Assembly: GCA_964247055.1 (NCBI GenBank)
Contig: OZ176055.1
Location: 6,696,001 to 6,760,000, forward strand
Source: Paragordius varius
Taxonomy: Eukaryota; Nematomorpha
Length of the DNA stretch: 64,000 nucleotides
Reading direction: 5' to 3'
The notes under the pieces are model-generated. The model searched no databases. It saw only the letters and a program-made list of their open reading frames with translations, and was not told the origin of the DNA. Positions 25,772 through 36,915 of the stretch are shown here, piece by piece. The translations under genes were made by a program, and so were the position numbers. Every line of letters begins with the position of its first letter. Position 1 is the first letter of the stretch.

Positions 25772-28404
25772 TATGTTCGTTTGTTTGTGAAATAAAGACG
25801 TGTTTTGGAAAAATGAGTGAAGGTATGAAATAATAGGCACTCCCATCCTGCCATTGTTTACCTTTTGGTCGAAATCCATCATAACAATTTGATATATATT
25901 ATCAAAATTATTATTACCCGATTCTCCTTATTATATGCCATTGACTATCCTTAATTTAATAAATATCATAATAATTTATTTATTTTACAATCCGAGTCGT
26001 AAAAATATGAAATTGGAGCACCAAACAACATTTTGTGGTTATCATTAGTATTATATCAATTTACAAACATTGTAAATTAGTATGAAAATATAAATAAGCT
26101 ATACTATATAAAAGATATTTTGATGTAGAAATGCTAACTGACAGGTAGCTCAAAAAAATATTTATCGAATGTTAATCTTTTAGTTGGGAACTATTTAATT
26201 CGTGTCTTTTTATGAAACGCTCTTTTTTAAACCCAAATATTGGTTTTAAACCAATTTGGAAAACGTGTAAACGTATTTATTGATACTTAGATTTTTATCA
26301 TTTTAGTAACTGTAACGCCATCTTAAAAATTTTAATATCTAATATATTACGTTTAAAAAGTGAAATAATTTAATACAAAATTCGGCATGGATGTGAAAAC
26401 TGACTTTTTAAAGGGATAACGTAGTGCAAAATCAAAACTGTAATTTGAGCTATTCTTTAAATACATTCATTAATGGCTATTTTTGAACTCTTTAAATATT
26501 CAATACTTCACATTTACTTGTTTAATTTTAGGGGTTTAATAGATCATAAGCGGTTTTCAAAGTGAGTTTGCAAGAGTTTACGAATACTCTCTATTTTATA
26601 ATATACATATTTTAAAAAAAATGTTATAACCAAATTATACTTAAAATTGGCGGATTTACGATTTTTAAATATAAAAAAATATAATGGGATTTTTCAAATT
26701 AACTCATGGGACTTGAACGTATCAAGATTATCATTTTACAATTTAAATTATTTTTCAAACAGAGTCAATGAATGATAATAAGTTTTTAAAAAGAGAGGAA
26801 TACGCCATAATATATTGCAAACCAATACGCGATATACACCTAATATAAATATTTATAATTTTTATTAACTAACAGCGAATTTTAAACTTTAAAATATTGG
26901 TTGGCGAACTTAAGAAGAGAATTGGTCTTAATATTATGATTGATTTATAGGTTTTTAAAACTGATAATGATTTTATCGTAACAGTAAACTAATAGAAACA
27001 AACAATTTAGTTGACGGCAAGAATGGTTAACAAAGATACTGAATATTTTTAAAAAATGTAGAAAATTGCCAATAGTTTTTTCTATTCGTCCTTTATTTGG
27101 ACATAATGCTACAGTAATTAATTGTTAAATTATCATGACTTTTTCGCACAAAATTATTTTAACATTTTGGATTTTACAAATATGGTATTTTTAACTAAAA
27201 ACTCATAAAACTATAAAAATATTAATATGAAAAATTTTGTTAATTGAAGCACAATCGGTGGATAATCTGTTTTTAATAGCCAAATATTAAAACAAAGCAC
27301 GGGTTTTCAAAATAAAATTTTTAACTGCTTCCAAAAAATATAATTATATATCTCACAAAAGTTTGTTTATTTATTCCTCTATATCTATATTTTTTAGACA
27401 ATAGTTTATAAATACTATCTACCATTTTATTTTTTTAAACATTCTTTATTCCCAAGTAGCTTCAATACTTTTAGATTATGGCGACTTTGCAATTTTAGGG
27501 GAGGCAAAGTTCTTAATTAGTTTCTTAATCGACAAAATTTAATATTTTAATTAACATATTTTTTACCATGCCCTCTTTATAATCCATATCAAGCTTCATT
27601 ATTGGCCTTTAAAAAACAAAAAATAGAAAAACAATCGAAAAGGTAAATAATTTAAATGCAGGGTTCCAGATAGTGAAGAAATAATATATGTATAAATATT
27701 TGTTACATCTGAAAAACAGCAAATAATTGTTTAGATATGGTAATCAAGAAAATCTAAGTGTTCTAGAGAAACAGTCGATCGTTAAAATTGATGCGATAAA
27801 AGAACTAATTTTATTTTAATTTTAAAAACGGCTTGTTATAAAAAAAGCAATACAAAATTAATGGACTTAATTTACAACTTTCGGCATTACATAATTTTTT
27901 TGATATTAGGTAATCATGGTCAAAGTAGCCCATTCAAAAATCTATAATACTAAAATTTTCCTTAAATTGACCCTATAAATTTCTTTAACCGTTTTTGGAC
28001 TTTACCTTGTGTGTGTTATTAGTCATCCTTATTTTATGGCCTGGTTTGTAATAAATGCATTTAACCAAATTAAGATATAATCAATCAAATTAAATATGTT
28101 TTAGCACTATTTTAAGTGAAGCTTTTTATGTATTCTAATCCAAAAATGTTGCAAATAGGATTAGGTGTTTGACGAGTCTTATTATCTGTCACACCGCTTT
28201 TACGTGCAGTTATTTAGGGATATAGGCAGGCATTAATTTAAAAATAACACAATTCATAATTTCAATGAACAATAAAAAAATTGATATAAATCGAGAAATT
28301 TTTATAAAATACTAATTTCATATTGTTTTCATACTACGTGCTTAGGAAGTTTCTGACTGGCCACTAAAAAATGTCAAAAAGTTTTATATAATATCAAAAA
28401 AAAG
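25772..28404. other. Intergenic, no gene seen
   Basis: AT-rich sequence between TAF6 and the tRNA-His/MIC26 cluster. Apart from dispersed repeat R3 at about 27860-28170, I see no exon, RNA gene or sharp repeat terminus. Confidence 0.4.
27860..28170 (-). repeat. Dispersed repeat R3, copy 1 (inverted relative to 54880)
   Basis: The reverse complement contains ttaatttggttaaatgcatt, aaccaggc, 'acacacaaggt' then 'gtccaaaaacggtt', and 'tgccgaaagttgtaa' in the same order as 54880-55110. Termini and type are undetermined. Confidence 0.6.
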
Positions 28405-28476
28405 TGCCGTGACCAGGATTCGAACCTGGGTTAATGCGGCCACAACGCAATGTACTAACCACTATACGATCACGGC
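28405..28476 (-). tRNA. tRNA-His (GTG)
   Basis: The minus strand gives GCCGTGATCGTATAGTGGTT at the 5' end, anticodon arm TGCGTTGTGGCCGCA with anticodon GTG, T arm with GGTTCGAATCC, and a perfect 7-bp acceptor stem (GCCGTGA/TCACGGC). A run of eight T follows on the minus strand (28396-28403) and serves as the Pol III terminator. The 72-nt gene needs no intron. It lies 67 nt beyond the stop codon of MIC26/27, on the same strand. Confidence 0.97.
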
Positions 28477-28543
28477 AAAATGACCATAGGTTAAATAAAC
28501 AATTTATTTTCCAGCAAATAATTAATCTAAAAGCAAAAATAAT

Positions 28544-29098
28544 TTAATCCTTTTTGTATGGATTAGGTGATTTGACAAACTCATTCCAACGATGCGAAGC
28601 CATATCAGTAACTTTTTTACACTCCTTATTTACGTATTTAGCCATAAAATCTGGAAAACAAAAATAACTCATAACCCCCATCGCAACAAATGAATTAAAG
28701 GATTTTCGCGGTAGACTTTCTAAAATATTATAAAATATACTTTTGTATGACAAAACCAAACCGCCTAAACCAGCAAGACCGATAATGCCCAATCTGGGTA
28801 AAATTTGATAAACTCGTACTGGTTCGTCTGGATTCGTTGTATGAATATCATGATGTGTCTGGACGTAAATTATAATATACCTCTAAAAGCATTATGGCGA
28901 AGAGCGTTTCTCTAGCTTTCAAAATAGTGTTGCGTATTTTTTCGAGATTTATTAACTTTGGCTCTTTGTTTAAAACGATATTATCGCTATATATAGGCAG
29001 CTAAATTTATTATCAAATTAAACTTCCGAAACATATATGTATGGTTCTGAAACCTTCTTCTTATTTAGATGTAGCTTTTCGCGAATTTTTTCAAACAT
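28544..29098 (-). CDS. APOOL: MICOS subunit MIC26/MIC27 (apolipoprotein O family)
   Basis: MIC26/27 are inner-membrane MICOS subunits that shape mitochondrial crista junctions. Exons (minus) 29098-29024 (25 codons), 29000-28881 (40 codons) and 28858-28544 (104 codons plus stop) are separated by phase-0 introns of only 23 and 22 nt. Both have GT..AG borders, and both are needed: reading through either one hits a stop or loses the frame. The 169-residue product starts MFEKIREKLHLNKKK. It then has SELPIYSD, the position of ELSLYS in human APOO, a helical stretch (INLEKIRNTILKARETLF), and the family signature LPRLGIIGLAGLGGLVLSY, which is the first membrane segment. A second hydrophobic segment (FNSFVAMGVMSYFCFPDF) and a basic tail follow. 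Start ATG 29098 lies head to head with SF3B5. MIC26 and MIC27 cannot be told apart here. Confidence 0.88.
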
Positions 29099-29145
29099 TT
29101 TGTAAAAAATATAAAAACATATGTATTACTATATTTAATAAATCA
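29099..29145. promoter_or_regulatory. Shared 47-bp gap between divergent MIC26/27 and SF3B5 starts
   Basis: Only 47 bp separate ATG 29098 (minus) and ATG 29146 (plus). No TATA box is evident. Transcription of at least one gene probably starts inside the first exon region of the other, giving overlapping 5' ends. This is inferred from the coding starts only. Confidence 0.5.
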
Positions 29146-29409
29146 ATGGGTGATCGTTATAATATTTTAAGCCAACTTGAACATTTACAATCAAAGTATG
29201 TGGGGACTGGACATTCAGATATATCAAAGTATGAATGGTTAACAAATCAACACCGCGATACTCTTGCATCTTTTATTGGTCATTATGACATGTTAAGCTA
29301 TTTAGCTATAGCCCAAAACGAATGCAAAGCACGTGTCAAATTTTCTCTTTTAAATAAAATGCTACAACCTTGTGGCGTGCCGCCTGAAGTCCCTAAATAC
29401 GAAGAATAA
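29146..29409 (+). CDS. SF3B5: SF3B5 (SF3b10), U2 snRNP splicing factor
   Basis: SF3B5 is the 10-kDa subunit of the SF3b complex of U2 snRNP, which clamps the branch-site helix. The intronless 87-codon ORF matches the family along its whole length (human 86 residues): MGDRYNILSQLEHLQSKYVG, TGHSDISKYEWLTNQHRD, GHYDMLSYLAIAQNECKARV and a C-terminal LNKMLQPCGVPPE. An in-frame ATG lies upstream at 29041, but the 35 residues it would add are not conserved and overlap the first coding exon of MIC26/27 on the other strand, so I take 29146. Confidence 0.97.
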   Translation: MGDRYNILSQLEHLQSKYVGTGHSDISKYEWLTNQHRDTLASFIGHYDMLSYLAIAQNECKARVKFSLLNKMLQPCGVPPEVPKYEE

Positions 29410-29499
29410 TTGTATTCAATAATATTTATATATTTGATAATGAAAAATATTAATAAATTATATTATTTGAACCAGTGCTACTCACCAAAAAAATTTGAC

Positions 29500-31408
29500 G
29501 GGCCAAATAAAATACATTTTTTTTTCGAGGGCCATGAACCTTTTAATGGCAAATATTTCATAGCTATTTGACACATATGCACATTTTTATACTCTAAATC
29601 AGCACAACGAATTTTTTGTGGATCGTATGTAAATCCTAAAACTCGTTTGGACCATTTAGCTTAAAAAATTATATTTTTATACAGAATTTATTTTGATATT
29701 AACCAATAATTTTTGACAAATTTGGTTTCGCCTCATGACAGGCCAATCTTATACGCCACCCACATGATCATCGGTTAAGCGACTTCTTTATGTATTCTTC
29801 GCATACTTCATTTTTGAATGTGCCGTCTCACACGTGTAAGTTCAGGGAAAAATAGTTAGGATAATTTGAGCACATTTTTTTATATTATATTTATTTGGCA
29901 CATCTTGTCAAAAATCTACATATCTTTCTTCTCTACGATTCTCCATGAATATAGCCTCCAAATTGAAATCATTTTTAAAATCTACGAATTCTTCAATGAT
30001 ATGCGCCAGATCAAAACCAAAATGCATAAGTTGCTCAATATTTGATATATCCATAAGATGGATTTTACACCAGTTTTAAGCAATTTCTAATATTTCTTAA
30101 TTCTTGAAATCTAAATTTCATCTCATTAGATAAAAATGTTTAATAATTGTCCATTATTAAATTAATCTCCGCGGTAAATCCACATTTTCCTCATGAATCG
30201 TTTTAAGTGTAGGAAAATATAGGAAGTAAATCTTGTTTATATATTATTATTTTTTCTTCAATAGCAAATATTTAATTAAAAAATTGGGATTATTTTGCTC
30301 CCTTAAAGACTTGTATTAAAAATACAAGTTTATAAGGAATGTCGTAAAGGTAGGCTAATAAAACGCACCATTTGTCACTATTAATATCCTCGTCAAACTA
30401 TTTAGCATCTTTTATAAATAACATAATTTCATGTTGTAAAACAAAAATTATTTGATACCTTGCTAAGGCTTAGCCATCTCACAGCGGTGCACAAAAGAAT
30501 ATCATCAAACTCACTGTGGATATTTTTCAGAGGTTTTTATTTAGGGCGGTTGAATTCTCTGCCACGGATGTGGTTATATCCACAACCGTTTTAATTACTG
30601 AATTGAGTAATTCATCTTCACGCGAAGCCAAGTTTTGCTGATCAATAAAGCAATGAAAGGATAAAAATTTTTGAATATTATATTTGTTTTTCAATAGAGG
30701 AATAAATCCTTTGTTATTCCAATCATAGAGGGACAGCCATCTGTGCAGATCGAAACCAGATTTTTCACAGATATACCATTAAGTGTTTATTATTTCGAGG
30801 AAATTAAATCCTTTCATGGTATTTTTTATTGGTTTTGTATATGTTCCTCGGTGATTATGTTGTCGTTGCAAAATCTTACAAAGAGTGCACATTGATGTGT
30901 TGAACTAATAGTGCTAGAATCAATAGCAATATTGAAATATTTGCAGTTTTTTAGAGCCAAATAATTGTTAAAAATATATTTAGACATATCTTCAATTAGT
31001 GGAGCACATGTTGAATCAGAAAGTTAAATTTTTTAATTTACCTCATGATTCAATCCTCATTATGCAATTTATCAAAAAAACAACCATTTTTTAGACATTC
31101 TTTTATTAGTTGGGAATCAGTATACGGTTTCATGGTTCAGCTTTTTCCTGGGGGAAAGCTATGGACATAATAGATTTTCTTTCTGGCATGATTCCTTAAT
31201 CTTTTTATATTTTTCGTTTCTTTCCTCATGATTTTCTGGTAATTTATGAGAATGATGGATTGTAAAATATCTTGTTCCATTTTTTTATAATTATGTTGCC
31301 CTTACATATAAAGCAGGTAACAACATTTTTATTTCAAACGACAAAGAATTTTATTCCATTCTTTTTCAAAAAAGCGATTTTCCTCGGATAATTTTTAGCA
31401 TTAGATGT
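29500..31408 (-). pseudogene. Degenerate hAT transposase (ZBED5/GTF2IRD2/SCAND3-like)
   Basis: Reading the minus strand from an ATG near 31408, fragments in several frames recall the hAT transposases domesticated in ZBED5, SCAND3 and GTF2IRD2. They include a BED-finger-like CFICKGN block, SKYIFNNYLALKNCKYFNIA, 'IDSSTISSTHQCAL', 'ALARYQIIFVLQHEIMLF' and 'INSDKWCVLLAYLYDIPYKL'. Numerous in-frame stops and frame changes show it is inactive. The zinc-finger region and parts of the catalytic and dimerisation regions can be traced, but no complete DDE triad can be assigned by eye. Confidence 0.8.
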
Positions 31409-31584
31409 CATCCTTTGAATTTATGTTTAATATGTAATAATATAATTTGAATAATGCTATAAAAAACAGGTCGAAATCTAATAATGTTGATTTGAAAAAT
31501 ATTTTATGGGAATGTATAAAAAATGATGCAGGATAGCTATGAAAAGATGTATATGCAAGTTTGGGCGAAATGCTTGGTTAACAC

Positions 31585-32155
31585 TTCAATTCAAATTGGG
31601 GTATCTAAATACTCCAAACTAAATTTGAGTTACGATTTTTAAAAAATTACTGAAGAAAACGGTCCAAATTTAAAATTATGCTTCAATCCTAATAATAATT
31701 ATATAAATATGCCAAAATATCCAAAGAAAATTTTGTTTTGAAAAAAAAGTTCCATGCCAAACTACTTGGACGCCATTTTTAGTTTACAAAATTATTGCAG
31801 AATATCGTCTTCATTTAATTTTAAGGAATATAAAGCTAATTTTTTATTTAAATTACATCTGATTTTAATGGTAATAGAAAAAGCGGTTTATTTTTTATTT
31901 TTATCCAATTTTACCATTGCACACATGTCACGTTGACTAAATTTTTACCTTTCGGTTTTAGCTTAAAATGCGTAATATCAAGTATTTTTGAATAAATTTT
32001 TTTATATATTTCGTTTTATTTATGTTATATAAGTGCAAAATTTTGCCATGGTTTCGATTCCTTCCATATTTTTTAAAGAATTTAATTTTAAACAGGCCTG
32101 GGGTTTTTAACTACCCCAATTTGAATCAAAGGACTAAAATGAATATGTTGTATCC
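31585..32155. repeat. MITE family A, copy inside the hAT element
   Basis: Near its ends are inverted motifs ttcaaattggggtat (31590) and taccccaatttgaatc (to 32127). The right side shares a further aaggactaaaatga..tgttgtatccaagtg block with the copy at 43551, so the true terminus may be near 32155. It lies between the transposase start and the right hAT end. Confidence 0.75.
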
Positions 32156-32456
32156 AAGTGATAAATACAAAAAAGGAATGCAAAAAAAATTTCAAAATAG
32201 AATACAGAAACAGAAACATCGTGTGCCAAAATTTTGTATTTTAATGTAGGAAAATTTTTCTACATTTCAAATTCGGTAAAAAATAATAATTACCAAAATC
32301 TAAAGAAAATAAATTAAAAATAAGCGAAAATCGTTTATGTGTATTTTAAAAATTCATCAATAACAAAAATAATTTAATATCAATATGGTCATAGGGCAAT
32401 TTATAAGTACTCTTAGGGCCGCATGCGGCCCGCGGGCCGCGGTTTGAGTATCACTG

Positions 32457-33462
32457 ATTTGAACTAATATTCATATGATTTTTCTCTTTCTTAAATAAAA
32501 TAATTCTTTGTATCATGTATGTTTTTCGGACATACTGAATCCGCGGCTAATAGAAATTTCTGTAAACGTAAAATTCAACAATATATTATATAATTTTTAA
32601 GCACAGTCAGTAAGGCTTATTGCAAGGAAATAACAGCCACTTTGTTTTATTATTTAGGATTTAGAATATAATATAACTTTATTACATTTTTATTATTTGT
32701 ACGAAATGACAGTTGGGGGTAGTTTTCTATCCTAGTGCATAAAGTATTAAACAAACTAATGTTTTGTTAGGGTTTAAATTGAATTATCAAAACCTATTCC
32801 CATATATTAGATAAAAAACTTGGAATTTTTAGATTTTTTAACTTAGACTCACAGCCAGATAGGTCCAGAACACACGCTTAAAATGAACAGCTAATATTTA
32901 TCAATAATTATCAAATTTTGCTGGTAAAATGATTTCTAAATTTCAAAAATTATTTATTTATATTTCCCAATAAATAAATTTACCAGTATACATCAATAAT
33001 AAAAAAAATAATTAAAAATTGCAGCGAAAGTTTTGGATGAGGAATTAAAATTTTATATTTTTTAAAAAAATTTTTTTGTATCATGCATCTAAAAGACTTA
33101 ATTAAGGAAACATATTTTTAAATTTATGTTAATGCTAAAAATATTTTTTAAGATTTTTAAATCATAAATGGCCAACTAACGTCAAAAGGTTAAGAATTGT
33201 TAAAAACTCTTTATAACATTATAATCCTAGTTTAAAAAACATTTTTCTAGTCAATTAAAACAATTTCCCAAATAGCTAATCCAGTCAAACCAAACGTTTT
33301 TTCAGTCAATAGAAACTTTTTCCCAAACAATCGAATCGACCCAATCAAAGAAACAGTTTCCCCTTCAATAAAAACGATTTTTGTGATATTCACAAATAGC
33401 AAGAGAGTACGATATGAAAATCAACTAAAAAAACGCTATGATTAATAAATGATGCATCATAT
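32457..33462. other. AT-rich spacer between two hAT elements
   Basis: Contains the right target duplication of the first hAT element (32457-32464) and otherwise no exon, RNA gene or recognisable repeat terminus. Confidence 0.4.
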
Positions 33463-35519
33463 TAGGGTTGTGCTGACCAAGTCATGACCCGGTGAATTGA
33501 CCAGTTCAGTGACTATTTATTTTTTAACCATGATCATTTCAGCTGATTTTTGAAAAATTGCTGGTAATTTTTTTGGAAGAAAAATAGTAAGTTATTTTTT
33601 AATATATTTCAAAAAAATATATAAATATTTAAATTTGCTTATTTAAAAATTTAACATGTTAAACATGCATCCTTAAAACATTAGCATTTAAGCATATCCA
33701 GTTATAAAAGAAAACATTTCAACTTTTTATAAAATACTAGCGTAAATCTCGTGCTGCTACGCAGCCCGAGGAAGTTCTTCGGACTTCTGGGGGGCATTTT
33801 TATTTTATAGGCAATTTTGGTATGCGGCACGAAGTTTAAAATGATTCACATTGTGTCATATTCTGAAATTTGACTCCAAAGACATGCTGTATGGATATGA
33901 ATGCGCAGTTGTAGGCGGGTAGCCCCCTACCCAGAGGCCAATATAAAAATGTAGTTAGGTAAAAATGCCTTTATACCTGGAATAATCGTTCAGTCCTAAT
34001 AGTTTATGGAAGAATGGTTTCAAAACTAAATAATAGTTCAATGATAGCGCATTTTTAGGGAGTAAAGGGCCTATTTAACGGTTAGTTCAAAAAATCCGCT
34101 CGACTAAAATTTTTGACTTTTTACGGGTAATACTTTAAGCAGCGATAGAACTCATATGGCCTGATAGGTTTTCTGAAATTAAGCCCCAAAAGCACGCTAT
34201 TTCGATATGACGGGTCAGTTTTTAGCGGGTAGCTCCTTACCCAGCAGCTATCATCAAAGAAACGGTGGACTAAATTTTTTGCCTTTTAACAGGGAATACG
34301 TGGAATCTTTATTGAATTTTTACGGTCTCATACCTTGGGCAATAAAACACAATAAAAATATTATTTTTGTGTTTTTTGAAAAAGGTGACATTTTACGGGG
34401 GGAGCGGGTAAAAAGAGGGCCTAAGTTAAAAAAGCGAGACGACTATGTTCGGCGCAATCGAAAACGTTCTCCGGAAAATTGTCTCAAAGACACCATTTTG
34501 TGAACTTGTGTTTTCAAAAAAAAGATTTTCATACGGGGTGGGCCCGAACTGGGGGCCTATTTCAAAAAAAGGGCGAAGCTATTGTCGGGGCATTCATTAA
34601 TGATTTTATTATTTCGAAATTTGGATTTGAATGGGTCTACCGTTTTTCCTGTACCAGATCACAAAGCTAGCATTTTCAATTTTTATAAATATATATATTA
34701 CCATAAATAATGTTTTATTATACATATATTTTTTAACATCCTATACATATGATAGATACTTTTTACTCAGCAGCTATCATCAAAGAAACGCTTGACTAAA
34801 TTTTTTGCCTTTTAAGAGGAATACTTGGAATCTTTATTGAATTTTTACAGTCTCATACCTTGGGCAAAAAAACACAATCAGAATATTATTTATGTGGACT
34901 TTGTTTTTTTGAAAAAAATGGCATTCTACGGGGGTAGCATGTAAAAAGAGGGCCTAAATCAAAAAAGTGAGTCGACTATGTTCGGCGCGATCAAAAATAA
35001 GTAAACAAAAACCATATTTGAAATTGAATGGTCCAACACGTTCTCCGGAAAATTGTCTCAACACGATTTTGTGGACTTGTGTTTTCAAAAAAAACCATTT
35101 TTCACACAGGGTGGACCCGAACTGGGGGCCTATTTCAAAAAAAGGGCGAAGCTATTGGCGGGGCACTCATTAATGATTAAATTATTTCGAAGTTTGGATT
35201 CGAATGGGTCTACCGTTTTTCCTGTACCAGATCCCAAAGCAGCATTTTCCATTTTTATAAATATATAGATTCAATTATTCCATATATGTGAACCAATAAA
35301 ATGAAAAAAAACATTTTATAATTGGATATTTCAATGATCAAAGAAAGTGTTAAAAAACAGGAAAAATTTTACTTGAAATATCCAGTATTAAAAGCGACGT
35401 ATTTGAAAATTCAGAAGTAATTTCATAATCCAATATCGCATGGTATTTACTTAGGTAAAGTGGTCATGACCATGGTCTGACCGGACTTTTTTGAAAGAGC
35501 AGTCAAATGCACAACCCTA
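33463..35519. mobile_element. Non-autonomous hAT family 2, copy 1 (interrupted by a Helitron)
   Basis: Ends TAGGGTTGTGCTGACCAAG and, inverted, TAGGGTTGTGCATTTGACTG match those of the copy at 43387-44617. Sub-terminal blocks also match: 'accatggtcatgaccactt' and 'catggtatttacttaggtaaa'. The flanking octamers (catcatat / atcttgat) do not agree well, so the target duplication has decayed or the site was rearranged. A Helitron (33737-35269) splits it. Confidence 0.8.
33737..35269 (-). mobile_element. Non-autonomous Helitron, copy a
   Basis: On the minus strand it begins TCTATATATTTATAAAAATG (35269) preceded by A. It ends with a hairpin GCTGCGTAGCAGC followed by ACGAGATTTACGCTAG, then T, the canonical Helitron 5'-TC and 3'-hairpin-CTAG inserted between A and T. 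The related hAT copy at 43387-44617 lacks the insertion and reads aaata/tgcaattccatat where this one reads aaata/ttcaattattccatat. The body carries two diverged units of about 550 bp (from about 34200 and 34700). Short ORFs inside are not conserved and no Rep or helicase sequence is present. Confidence 0.9.
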
Positions 35520-36915
35520 ATCTTGATATATCCGACATAACAAAACTTGAACAACCGGTTAGCTAGATGTTGAATACGGTAAAGGTTTACCTAACAATGC
35601 AGTTCTAAAAAGAATCAAGGAGTATTCAAGGCTACGAGCTTATGGATATATAAACATGTGAGTTTAGAGCAGTGATGCTTAAACCGAGGCCCACGATGGG
35701 ACCATATGCATTTAAAAGGTCCTCAATTACATATAAAATTTTTGATTATAGGGTATAAATGTCTGCAAATAAGTTAAATATGAAATATTAACTGGTATTA
35801 TATGGTGCATAACCCTTTAATTGAAAAACAATATGTTGCTCTTCAATTTTTTGGGTTGAAAGCGTGACAAATAAAAAAATTTATATCTCAGCACCATAAT
35901 TTAAAAAATAAACCAGAACAGATTTTAACGGAGTTCGAGTGTTTGCCGGGTGATAACAATCAAAAAATCTAGCTTAAAATTTAAATTGTTGGTATATGAT
36001 GTGAGTTGTGAATCTCGCTATAACGGGCTTGATGTACTTAGGCGTCGATTGCGCCATTTATAACCTACCTCTGTTTGAAGGCGCTTAAATAATAAGTAAG
36101 CACCATTTTTAAAGTATAAACCGACATACGGGTGAATACAATGTTTTCAAAGCCTGTAGGCCTAAAAAAGGCATATTTAAAACGGTATCCAATGCGACTC
36201 GCAATTGTTTTAATTGAAAAATTAGGCTAATCTATTCGACTATATGAATTTACACACCTTTATAATTGGTAGTGTAGTAACATTACTAAGTTAATGGCAA
36301 ATCATCACACAACAGAGCAAATAGCTAATATAAAGTGCATCAAAATGATATAAACTAACTGTTTACTTGACTTAAAGATAACTAATAGCGTTAAAAACCT
36401 ATAAGTAAGTTCAAAATTCAATGAATAATTAAAGAGAATTATTCAATCATATCTCAGAGTTTATAAGTATTAACATTTTTTATAAGACGGTTTGAAATTT
36501 TTTTTAATGTTTAGATTTGTGATGCAAAAAACAATATCAAAAGTGTTTATTACAATTATTAACTAATTTGTATTTGTAAAAAAAAGTCGATGATATAGGC
36601 GGCAATAAAAAATCCATAGTTCTTTATTGAGCAAAAAATTTTAAATGAATCATGGTTGCATCTTGTAGTGCTAAAAATTTTGGTTCGCAATGCATATTTC
36701 AATTTAAGTATGTTAACTGTCGGCGGATTAAATGTATATATTTGAGCAAGGAATAAAATCAAATTATTAAAGAAACATAAAATTTAATTATAATGTTTAA
36801 AAGTGCATGTATTCTAATTATAAATCATAAAAAAATATCCAAACTCAATACCTGTGCCATAACGATAATAAAATCAATTTTATTATTAAAAATAATTTTT
36901 AATATTGTAAAATAG
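35520..36915. other. Intergenic, nothing assigned
   Basis: A phrase near 35675-35710 (gatgcttaaaccgaggccca) resembles hAT-type termini seen elsewhere in the window, but no partner end is clear. No exon found. Confidence 0.3.

Larger units (their letters stand above)
29473..32456 (-). mobile_element. hAT DNA transposon, complete ends, degenerate transposase
   Basis: Ends are CAGTGCTACTCACC (29473) and, inverted, CAGTGATACTCAAACC (from 32456), close to the hAT consensus. They are flanked by a perfect 8-bp target duplication atttgaac at 29465-29472 and 32457-32464. The interior carries a decayed transposase on the minus strand and a nested MITE A (31585-32155). The 2,984-bp element lies about 60 bp downstream of the SF3B5 stop codon. 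Confidence 0.93.

Noticed and set aside
29041-29145. 35-residue N-terminal extension of SF3B5.
   Set aside because: Not conserved, and this stretch is the first coding exon and promoter of MIC26/27 on the other strand.
34207-35268. Several overlapping plus-strand ORFs (for example containing RGERVKRGPK) repeated at 48611-49195 and, inverted, at 51503.
   Set aside because: They repeat because they lie in Helitron copies; frames differ between copies and none resembles a known protein.
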